Below are positions 34,822 through 41,645 of a stretch of 52,105 nucleotides of DNA, piece after piece; position 1 is the stretch's first letter; each line of letters starts with the position of its first letter. The translations under genes and the position numbers were made by a program. The notes under the pieces are model-generated. The model was not told the DNA's origin. It saw nothing but the letters and a program-made list of their open reading frames with translations, and ran no database searches. Source of the stretch: Anaerolineales bacterium UBA2395 (GTDB lineage: Bacteria; Chloroflexota; Anaerolineae; Anaerolineales; Villigracilaceae). The DNA is taken from the NCBI GenBank assembly GCA_002343775.1, contig DDSH01000008.1, forward strand, positions 1-52,105, in the 5' to 3' direction.

Positions 34822-35642
34822 AGAATAATTTCAAACTCGGAGCCGTCCTTGCCGTGCTCGGCATTGTGGCGGGAATCCTGTCCCTATATTTCATCGCGGA
34901 TACGTACAACGCGGTCATCCACACCCACTTTGATGAAGGTTCATGGGAGGAAAGCAATACGGTGAGGATCGTTTACGCGGTATTGGGCTGGCTGGGGACT
35001 GCCGCGGGCGCGCTCTCTGCCGCTGTTTTGTGGGGCTTCCTTAACAAACAAAATTGGGCGTGGTTCTGGGGCGCAGTCGCTGCGACCATCCTCCTGTTGG
35101 CTGGCTTCTTCCCGATGATCCCCGCCGCAGATAGCGGGCTGGCTACGCCGACCATGTGGGTATTTATGCTGGCGGGCATCATGTGGTTTGGGATGCTCTT
35201 CGTCGGCGGCGTGAGCGGCAAGGTCATCACGCTCACTTTTATTGCAGGTCTCGCCTACGTGCTGACCTTTATTGACGGGGTCGCACCGATATCCAAATTT
35301 CAAAGCACATTCCAATTACCTGCAGAATTTGTTGAGAACCCGAACACATTCTGGAACGGGATGTATGTGATCTTACAAGAGGTCAGTTGGTGGGGCGCGG
35401 CGGCATGGGCAATGTTCATCTTCGGTGTGTTGAGGAAGAGATTGTGGGCGATACCGCTTGGCATCTTTGCCGGGACGATGTCCATGCTGGCGGGCTATCC
35501 TCTAGGATTGCATAATGCATTGTTCGAAGTACACCGCTTCTCGATGTTCCTGCCTGCGCCAATTATCAGCACAGGACTGTTCATCTATCTCCTGCTCCCA
35601 TCCACGCGGAGGATGATTGAGGCGTGGAATGCATCAGAGTAG
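34818..35642 (+). CDS. Eight-helix membrane protein of unknown function
   Basis: 274 aa starting MKNNFKLGAVLAVLGIVAGI, with about eight helices and membrane-boundary His residues (VIHTHFDEGSWEESN, GLHNALFEVHRFSM). AAGGAG upstream; ATGA overlap with the polyferredoxin stop, so coupled. A His-rich last third (LHNALFEVHRF) could bind a cofactor. I do not recognise the family. Confidence 0.7.
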   Translation: MKNNFKLGAVLAVLGIVAGILSLYFIADTYNAVIHTHFDEGSWEESNTVRIVYAVLGWLGTAAGALSAAVLWGFLNKQNWAWFWGAVAATILLLAGFFPMIPAADSGLATPTMWVFMLAGIMWFGMLFVGGVSGKVITLTFIAGLAYVLTFIDGVAPISKFQSTFQLPAEFVENPNTFWNGMYVILQEVSWWGAAAWAMFIFGVLRKRLWAIPLGIFAGTMSMLAGYPLGLHNALFEVHRFSMFLPAPIISTGLFIYLLLPSTRRMIEAWNASE

Positions 35643-35697
35643 ACAAAGTTTGTGAACATGGGCAAGTTTCAGATTAGAAGGAAGCGATATTTGGAAG

Positions 35698-35746
35698 TGT
35701 GACTTATGTCACAGGATTATCTTTCCTATTTGTGCAACAATTCACA
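35698..35746 (+). promoter_or_regulatory. Two Crp/Fnr-type operators, one perfect
   Basis: TGTGA-CTTATG-TCACA (35698-35713) is a perfect palindrome of the Crp/Fnr type. TGTGC-AACAAT-TCACA (35731-35746) has one mismatch. Their centres are 33 bp apart, about three helical turns, so bound dimers would lie on the same DNA face. They precede the gene at 35778. Confidence 0.7.
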
Positions 35747-35777
35747 ATGAAAGATGATCCAATAAAAGGAGAATGCT

Positions 35778-36377
35778 ATGAAAGATATTATCTTCCTTCT
35801 GCTCACAGGCTTGATTGCCGCGTACTTATGCTGGTATTTCTGGCAGAGGTACAACCTGAATAAAGCACCGCATAACATCTACTATTTGATGGGTTTTGCG
35901 GTGCTTTTGGTTTCAGGATTGTTGCTGATCTTCCTCGGTCTCGGAATCCTGTCTTCGCCCTATGTGTTGACGGTTGCCAGCCTGATCCCATTGGGAATTT
36001 CAATGGGTTTGGCTGAAGAGTACTTCCCCGCTTGGAAGAAGTACTTCAAGTGGTTTGCCGTGATCGGCTTCCTTGCCATTGCGGTCACCAGTATTGGCGG
36101 GATGGACACTCTCAAGAAAATTGCCGTGCCACTTTTCCACGGCGTGGCGGGACTCGTGATCTTCATCGGTCCGTTCGTTGCCAAAGGCGCACCGAAGGGA
36201 TTTTGGTGGGTCGGCATTGGTGGCGTACTCATCGGTCTTGGAGGCATTGCCCTTGCCTTTATCTCCCTCGGTAAGCAGTTGTTGTTCTTCAGCCCCACGT
36301 TCGTTATGCTCATCCTCACGCCTTTGCTCTTCCTGATGACAGGCGCGTTTGCACTGGGTTTTGCGAAGAAGGGATAA
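35778..36377 (+). CDS. Six-helix membrane protein, paralogue of 39760-40362
   Basis: 199 aa, helices including FAVLLVSGLLLIFLGLGILS, FKWFAVIGFLAIAV and VPLFHGVAGLVIFIGPFVA. It aligns over its whole length with the gene at 39760, sharing GLLLI.LG...L.SP, a HG.AG His motif in a helix, and VGIGG.LIG.GG. AAAGGAGA precedes the ATG. Two copies flank the 12-helix heme-copper-like gene and heme O synthase, so they may be its partner subunits. Function unknown. Confidence 0.75.
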   Translation: MKDIIFLLLTGLIAAYLCWYFWQRYNLNKAPHNIYYLMGFAVLLVSGLLLIFLGLGILSSPYVLTVASLIPLGISMGLAEEYFPAWKKYFKWFAVIGFLAIAVTSIGGMDTLKKIAVPLFHGVAGLVIFIGPFVAKGAPKGFWWVGIGGVLIGLGGIALAFISLGKQLLFFSPTFVMLILTPLLFLMTGAFALGFAKKG

Positions 36378-36384
36378 CCCAAAA

Positions 36385-36429
36385 GACTTCGGAAGTCATG
36401 GAGACTTCCGAAGTCTGATGCCTGGCATC
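36385..36429. repeat. Palindromic repeat cluster
   Basis: GACTTCGGAAGTC-ATGGA-GACTTCCGAAGTC (36385-36415): a 13-bp inverted repeat whose arms are each palindromic themselves. It is followed by GATGC-CTG-GCATC (36417-36429). Lies just after the 35778 gene; no T tract. Could be a dispersed repeat acting as terminator or processing site. Confidence 0.55.
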
Positions 36430-36462
36430 ATTTGTCTTTTGTCAAAGACATCCAACCTGGTT

Positions 36463-36478
36463 TGTGATATTTTCAGAT
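36463..36478 (+). promoter_or_regulatory. Weak Crp/Fnr-like site
   Basis: TGTGA-TATTTT-CAGAT: only the left half matches, but the 13 nt TTTGTGATATTTT are identical to those of the site at 31672-31684. It is 33 nt before the start at 36511. Confidence 0.35.
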
Positions 36479-36510
36479 AGGCTGGTATCCAAAACTTGGG
36501 AGTACATTCT

Positions 36511-37986
36511 ATGCAATTCATCAAAACCCGATTCAACTATCTTTTCGGCTCCACCAAGGGACTCATCTTGGTGGCGATCGCAATGATCGCAGTAGTCACA
36601 GCCATTTGGGGCATGCTCTCAGGCCCGATGGCAGAGATGGGTGTGCGCGAGATCGTGATCAAACTCTTCGGCATGGACATCGTTCAAGCTGAACGCGAAG
36701 GGCGCATCATCATCCTGTATCACTCCATTGCGATGGCTGTCGTTGCCATTGAGACCTACATGGTGACTGGCATCCTGAAGATGAAGGAATTTTTCAAGAT
36801 GACGGTGCGCCTGCTCATCACCGTCGGCTACATCCTGACAATGGTCTTCGGCATGGGCTTCGCGTACTTCGGTCACAATTGGGCATTCCACGGACTATAC
36901 ATTACAGGTCTCTCTCTGATTTTCTTCGCGGGTGTGTTGTTGTGCATCGCGCTCTGGCCGTGGGATAACGAATACTACATTACCGACACAGACTACGCCC
37001 GCACAAAAAAAGGCATTGATCTCGAGCGCGTGGCGTTCTTCACCACTGCCGTGACGACTGTTCTCTCCGCCCTCTTCGGCGCGGTGCCTGGTTCGTTTTT
37101 CGGCAACGGCTTCGAAGCCTTCCTCGCCGAGAACATCATCCGCCTGCCGCACAAAACAACGATGGAGTATTCTGTCATCGGTCACCTGCACATCATGCTG
37201 GCGCTGATCGCCATTATGATCACACTCATCATCGGTCGTTGGCTGAACTTCAAAGGCATCTGGCACAAGATCGCCATGCCGCTGATGATCCTTGGTTGTA
37301 TCGTGCTCAGTCTCGGCGTGTGGGGTGTGGTCACTCCGCTTGAACCCGTGGCGCACATGATCATCTACGTTGGCGCAACCCCGTCCATGCTGGCGGCGCT
37401 CTTCCTGCTCATCTGGAGTTGGGGCAAGTTTGCCAAAGAAGGCACGGCGCACATTGCCAAACCCACCTTCCTGCAGAAACTTGGTGCGATGGTCAGCGAC
37501 CCTCTCAAGTTCGGTCCCACTTGGCAAATGCTCTTCATGAACTTCACAACCAGCGGCATCGGCATCTTCATGGCGATCCGCCTCGACGAGATCTTCCGCA
37601 TGTGGCCCGCCCGCGAAGAACGCATCGAACTAACGGGACACTGGCACGCCCTCTCCGCCATCATCGCCACCATCATCCTGATGTACTACGGCGACATGCT
37701 CGGGCTGAAGGGCAAAGTCCGCCAAGTCTACGGCTGGAGCATCATATTCCTCTCCGATCTCGCCCTTGGCGCAGTGACGGTCTTCGAGATGAAACGTCTC
37801 TTCATCACCGAAGCCGAACAGCAACCGCTTGTCAACATGCTCATGTACATGATCGACTTCGGGCTCGGCTTCTTGCTCGTTCTCCTTGCCATCGTGATGG
37901 TCTGGCGCATGACCGACCTCTTCAAACCAAAAGGACGCTGGACAGAAGAAATGACTCACGAGCTCTCGCAGGAGGTGACGAAATGA
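36511..37986 (+). CDS. Twelve-helix heme-copper-oxidase-like protein without CuB His-His pair
   Basis: 491 aa, twelve predicted helices. His residues lie in helix 2 (YHSIAMAV, His71), helix 6 (GHLHIMLAL, His225 and His227) and helix 10 (GHWHALSAI, His377 and His379). In heme-copper subunit I these same helices carry heme and copper ligands, so the fold may be shared. However helix 7 has no His-His pair, so a normal CuB site is not built. Start at ATG with GGGAG 8 nt upstream. Likely a heme b membrane electron carrier or a divergent reductase; family not recognised. Confidence 0.65.
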   Translation: MQFIKTRFNYLFGSTKGLILVAIAMIAVVTAIWGMLSGPMAEMGVREIVIKLFGMDIVQAEREGRIIILYHSIAMAVVAIETYMVTGILKMKEFFKMTVRLLITVGYILTMVFGMGFAYFGHNWAFHGLYITGLSLIFFAGVLLCIALWPWDNEYYITDTDYARTKKGIDLERVAFFTTAVTTVLSALFGAVPGSFFGNGFEAFLAENIIRLPHKTTMEYSVIGHLHIMLALIAIMITLIIGRWLNFKGIWHKIAMPLMILGCIVLSLGVWGVVTPLEPVAHMIIYVGATPSMLAALFLLIWSWGKFAKEGTAHIAKPTFLQKLGAMVSDPLKFGPTWQMLFMNFTTSGIGIFMAIRLDEIFRMWPAREERIELTGHWHALSAIIATIILMYYGDMLGLKGKVRQVYGWSIIFLSDLALGAVTVFEMKRLFITEAEQQPLVNMLMYMIDFGLGFLLVLLAIVMVWRMTDLFKPKGRWTEEMTHELSQEVTK

Positions 37987-38879
37987 AACGCTTCATTCTG
38001 ACCCTTAGCCTGCTTACGGCGTTATTAGCCTCGTGCACCCCCGTAGATTTGAACGCTTCGATTCCCACCTTCGACACAGGCATTGACCCGAACACGTGGG
38101 CGCAAGTCCCTGCGGGAGAATTTTATTTCGGTCAACACGAAAACATTGAAACTACCAATGCCTATGAGATCATGGTAACGGACGTCACCGCCCAGCAATA
38201 CGCAGACTTCCTCAATGCCGCGCTCGCCGATGGCTACGTCAAAATTGACAGCGATAACGTTGTCGGCTACTACCCAGGCGACACCTTTCACGGCATCAAG
38301 CACGAACTTGAAATCAAAGCAGGCGACTGGGCTTATATCCCGTTGAACGACCCGTCACAGAGAATCAAATTTGACGGGACCAGCTTCACGGTCCAGCCCG
38401 GATACGAAAACCATCCCATGACGATGGTCAGTTGGTTCGGTGCATGGGGCTACTGTGAATATTATGATTACCGTCTGCCATCCGAAATGGAGTGGACGAA
38501 AGCCGCGCGCGGTGAGGACGAGCGTCCCTTCCCGTGGGGCGATGAAATCCTGCGCGAGAATGCCAACTTCTATTCGTCGCGTGATCCGTTCGAGAATATG
38601 AGTTCGTTCGGTTCGCGCACCAGTCCTGTTGGCTTCTATAACGGCAAAACCTACGACGGCTATCAAACACTCGAATCCGCCTCCCCATACGGACTCTACG
38701 ACATGGCTGGCAACGTCTGGCAATGGGTCGGCGATGTGCAGCCCCAGGAAGGTTTCAGTGACCGCTTTATGCATGGCGGCTCGAAAGACACCTACGACAT
38801 GGACTTGCGCATCTGGGTTCGCAACAGCGCACCGCCGATGTACTTCAGCCCTGGTGTTGGATTCCGCTGTGCAAGATAA
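37983..38879 (+). CDS. FGE-like domain lipoprotein of the membrane block
   Basis: 298 aa, starting MKRFILTLSLLTALLASCTP with a lipobox. The FGE-sulfatase fold is visible: VPAGEFYFGQHE, MVTDVTAQQYADFLNAAL, YDYRLPSEMEWTKAARGED, FPWGDE, YGLYDMAGNVWQWVG and VGFRCAR. Catalytic Cys residues are missing (GGSKDTYDMDLRIWVRN). Its start overlaps the preceding stop (ATGA), so it is tightly coupled to the 12-helix protein and would act with it on the outer face of the membrane. Confidence 0.85.
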   Translation: MKRFILTLSLLTALLASCTPVDLNASIPTFDTGIDPNTWAQVPAGEFYFGQHENIETTNAYEIMVTDVTAQQYADFLNAALADGYVKIDSDNVVGYYPGDTFHGIKHELEIKAGDWAYIPLNDPSQRIKFDGTSFTVQPGYENHPMTMVSWFGAWGYCEYYDYRLPSEMEWTKAARGEDERPFPWGDEILRENANFYSSRDPFENMSSFGSRTSPVGFYNGKTYDGYQTLESASPYGLYDMAGNVWQWVGDVQPQEGFSDRFMHGGSKDTYDMDLRIWVRNSAPPMYFSPGVGFRCAR

Positions 38880-38899
38880 TTTTCGAAACCAGAGTTTAA

Positions 38900-39763
38900 A
38901 TGTCCATCCTTGCTGAAAAATTTCGACTATACCTGCCCCTCACCAAACCACTGCAAACCGGGCTGTTACTCGCCACAGGGTTGGCTGGCTATATGAGCGC
39001 GCGTTGTCCTGTTTTCAATATCGGGACACTTCTCGGCGCGGCTGGGAGTCTCCTTCTCGCAATCGCAGGAAGCACCGTGCTCAACATGTGGTGGGACCGC
39101 GACATCGACGCCAAAATGGGGCGTACAAAACAACGCGCCACCTCTTCAAAATTGGTAAACGAAAACGAAGTCCTACGGCTTGGCTTGATCCTGTCGGTGT
39201 TCGGCGTCGGCTGGGCAATTGCAATCGACGCATTCTATGGACTCATTGTCTTCGCAGGACTCTTCTTCGATGTGGTTGTGTACTCCATTTGGCTCAAGCG
39301 CCGCACTGCCTGGAGTATCGTCTGGGGTGGTGTTTCAGGAGCTATGCCCATCCTCGCGGGTCGCACCCTTGGTCTTGGCTATGTGGATTGGATCGGTCTG
39401 ACCCTCGCCCTCGGCATCCTCTTCTGGATTCCCACCCATACACTCACCTTCAGCATGAAGTTCGCCAAAGATTACGCCGCCGCCTGCGTCCCCACCTTCC
39501 CCTCCTCCTATGGACTCGGAGTGACACGCGTCACGATTGCGATTTCATCAATTCTAGCTGCAGTATCCATGCTAATCGCGAGTATTGGTATCGGCATGGA
39601 CTGGGGCTTTCTGCGCCTGCTCGGTGTCCTCTCAGCCGGCTTGCTCATGCTCGCTGTTGCCATTACTTTCAAACCTTCCGAACGAGTGAACTTCGGGCTT
39701 TTCAAATACGCATCTGTATACATGCTCGCCGCAATGATCTTGGTTGTGATCGAAGCCATATGA
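38900..39763 (+). CDS. ctaB: Protoheme IX farnesyltransferase (heme O synthase)
   Basis: 287 aa UbiA-family prenyltransferase with about nine helices. The polyprenyl-diphosphate motif NMWWDRDIDAKMGRTKQRAT and the CtaB-like WGGVSGAMPILAG are present; the second acidic loop reads KFAKDYAAACVP. It would attach a farnesyl chain to heme b for heme O/A-containing enzymes. Its place among heme-copper-like genes suggests dedicated heme supply. The stop overlaps the next start (ATGA). Confidence 0.88.
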   Translation: MSILAEKFRLYLPLTKPLQTGLLLATGLAGYMSARCPVFNIGTLLGAAGSLLLAIAGSTVLNMWWDRDIDAKMGRTKQRATSSKLVNENEVLRLGLILSVFGVGWAIAIDAFYGLIVFAGLFFDVVVYSIWLKRRTAWSIVWGGVSGAMPILAGRTLGLGYVDWIGLTLALGILFWIPTHTLTFSMKFAKDYAAACVPTFPSSYGLGVTRVTIAISSILAAVSMLIASIGIGMDWGFLRLLGVLSAGLLMLAVAITFKPSERVNFGLFKYASVYMLAAMILVVIEAI

Positions 39764-40362
39764 AAATATCCCCTCTTGACCGCGTTCTTCTGCTCATCAC
39801 CGGTATCCTTGCCGCCTATCAAGTCGCCGTCGGCATAGACGGCTTCGACACCGTCCCGATCATCGCCTACACCATCGCCTTCGGCGTCCTGCTCGTGGCA
39901 GGGTTACTTCTCATCATTTTGGGATTCGATGTATTGGACTCACCAGTCGTCGTCATCGTCTCGACGATCATCCCGCTCTCGTTGTCCCTCGGACTCGTCT
40001 GGCAACACACCTCATTCGGGACCTCGTACCTGATCTTCACCATTATCGGGTTCGCCGCTGTGACATTGACCCGCTCGATCCACACCCCTGGAAAAATCCC
40101 CACCATCGTGCTGGCTTTCGTCCACGGCATCGCGGGCATGACGATCTTCCTGCTCCCTATCATCACATCCATGCAAGAGAAGGCGCATCCATTCTTCTCA
40201 CTTGTCGGCATAGGCGGCGCGTTAATTGGTGTAGGCGGTCTGCTTTTGTCATTTCTCAAAACGGGCAGACCGATATTATCGAGAGAAACGATCCTCAAAG
40301 TATTACCAAGCCTGCTCCTGCTCATGACGATCTGCTTCGTGGCAGGTTTCAAATATGGCTAA
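39760..40362 (+). CDS. Six-helix membrane protein, paralogue of 35778-36377
   Basis: 200 aa: FGVLLVAGLLLIILGFDVLD, VLAFVHGIAGMTIFLLPII and LVGIGGALIGVGGLLLSF align with the 35778 product, including the helix His (FVHGIAG / LFHGVAG). Translationally coupled to ctaB. A terminator follows 2 nt after the stop. A membrane subunit or heme-handling partner is possible; function unknown. Confidence 0.75.
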   Translation: MKISPLDRVLLLITGILAAYQVAVGIDGFDTVPIIAYTIAFGVLLVAGLLLIILGFDVLDSPVVVIVSTIIPLSLSLGLVWQHTSFGTSYLIFTIIGFAAVTLTRSIHTPGKIPTIVLAFVHGIAGMTIFLLPIITSMQEKAHPFFSLVGIGGALIGVGGLLLSFLKTGRPILSRETILKVLPSLLLLMTICFVAGFKYG

Positions 40363-40364
40363 CA

Positions 40365-40397
40365 AAGAGCGAGATATTCTCTCGCTCTTATTTTTTT
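40365..40397 (+). terminator. Rho-independent terminator
   Basis: AAGAGCGAGA-TATTC-TCTCGCTCTT followed by ATTTTTTT: 10-bp perfect stem with a clear T tract. Ends the ctaB unit. Confidence 0.92.
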
Positions 40398-40415
40398 ATA
40401 CAAAAGGAGTACACA

Positions 40416-41111
40416 ATGTCCAGTAATAGTTTCGTCGCGAAGTTCCTTCGTTTCATCGGCATCGTGCTGATGGCGCTCACGGGCGGATTTACCCTCCTCG
40501 GCGGCATCGGCACATCTTGCGCCGCATTCAACCCCACCGGATTTGGAGAAAGCATGGCTCCGCTGGCAAAACTCCAGTGGTTGTATGTTCTTTTTGTATT
40601 GATAGGAATTGTCATCGGAGTGTACGGCATCCGTGCTACGATCATGCTCATCAAAGGCTCAGACAAATCCTACCGCAACGCGTTGTACACGCTGATTGCG
40701 GGCGTGGTTGTCGGCTTTATCCACATCTATGTCTCACGCATGTTGCGTGGAAAATCCATGCCGGTGGACGCTGTCGTTTACACAACACTGCTTACAATGA
40801 TCATATTTCTTCTTTTCCGTATACCATATCTTTGGAATGGTCTCAACTTCAACAAAGGCAGCGACAAGACCAGTCACATCGCAGGCGGCTCAGCAGCAAT
40901 TCTGCTTGGACTGTTCACGCTCACCATCCAGTATACGATGGCTTCCACGCACACTTGGGGCGGGATCAATTTTGCAAATGCATTCAACACAACGATGTTG
41001 ACCGTCGGATCCGTGCTTGTTTTAAGTGGAGCAGGTTACCTAATCCGATTTAAGAATATCAGAATGATCAGACCGAATCCCTTTTTGAATTCCCAGCATC
41101 AAACTTTGTAG
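40416..41111 (+). CDS. Membrane protein of unknown function, last gene of the block
   Basis: 231 aa with about six helices (FIGIVLMALTGGFTLLGGIG, LYVLFVLIGIVIGVYGI, LIAGVVVGFIHIYVS, VVYTTLLTMIIFLLFRI, AAILLGLFTLTIQYTM). Membrane His in VGFIHIYVSR. AAAGGAGT precedes the ATG, and a terminator separates it from ctaB, so it may be transcribed partly by read-through. No family recognised. Confidence 0.7.
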   Translation: MSSNSFVAKFLRFIGIVLMALTGGFTLLGGIGTSCAAFNPTGFGESMAPLAKLQWLYVLFVLIGIVIGVYGIRATIMLIKGSDKSYRNALYTLIAGVVVGFIHIYVSRMLRGKSMPVDAVVYTTLLTMIIFLLFRIPYLWNGLNFNKGSDKTSHIAGGSAAILLGLFTLTIQYTMASTHTWGGINFANAFNTTMLTVGSVLVLSGAGYLIRFKNIRMIRPNPFLNSQHQTL

Positions 41112-41185
41112 AATTTATTAATAAATTAGCCCAATTTGCTACCCTTTATTAAGGGGCTTTCCCTCACCTCGATAAACGTGACTTT

Positions 41186-41232
41186 TGTTGCCAACCTGCC
41201 CTCTCCCGTTGAGAGAGGGCAGGTTGGCAACA
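41186..41232. repeat. Long perfect palindrome (20-bp stem)
   Basis: TGTTGCCAACCTGCCCTCTC (41186-41205), 7-nt loop CCGTTGA, and its exact complement (41213-41232). Flanks CCCTCACCTCG and CGAGGGG extend the symmetry imperfectly. It resembles dispersed CCTCTCCC..GGGAGAGG repeats of bacterial intergenic DNA (recollection). Confidence 0.75.
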
Positions 41233-41607
41233 GCGAGGGGTTGTCCTATGGTATGCAGATCTTCGTATTGTTACGCATCCATATGCAGGATATGCATTTG
41301 AACTTATTGAGCACCTACAAGACAATAGGTTTGGTAGTTGGTTCACCAGCATTCCAACTTTCAAGCAATAATGCAAATACTCCATCGACAAAGGCAGGAG
41401 GAGAGTTGGTGCTGAAAAACCGAATAGAACTTATCAAAATTAAGTACAGACCCTTTTTAAATTTCTCTCAACGCAGGAGAGCTTATTGAAACATATTCAT
41501 TAATCCCCGTGTAGGGAATATTTCATGGTTTGTCAAACCACCCAGATTTGCTGCATCACATCAAAACAGATCAGGACTTGGACTAGGAATGCCCCAAGCC
41601 TTAGAGG

Positions 41608-41613
41608 TATAAT
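41608..41613 (+). promoter_or_regulatory. -10 element of second narX promoter
   Basis: TATAAT, 32 nt before the narX ATG; AAAAGG at 41634-41639 serves as ribosome binding site. No convincing -35 at 16-18 nt, so an activator may be needed. Confidence 0.45.
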
Positions 41614-41645
41614 TTAAAATTAATGATGTACCCAAAAGGTTGTTT

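Larger units (their letters stand above)
41112..41645. other. 534-nt intergenic region before the second narX
   Basis: Contains an AT palindrome AATTTATT-AATAAATT (41112-41127), a long perfect hairpin (separate entry), TGGTTTG-T-CAAACCA (41526-41540) and a -10 hexamer at 41608. Open frames across it (such as one through 41136-41489) run through the hairpin and look non-coding. No RNA gene recognised. Confidence 0.6.

Noticed and set aside
37419..37982. N-terminal extension of the FGE-like lipoprotein frame
   Set aside because: The extension is Arg/His-rich, overlaps the 12-helix gene in another frame, and would hide the signal peptide that begins at 37983.
39004..39759. N-terminal extension of the 39760 membrane protein
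   Set aside because: Out-of-frame reading of ctaB; the ATG at 39760 overlaps the ctaB stop as in the other coupled pairs.
41136..41489. 117-codon open frame on the plus strand before narX copy 2
   Set aside because: It runs through the 20-bp palindrome, has no ribosome binding site and no recognisable protein pattern; more likely intergenic.
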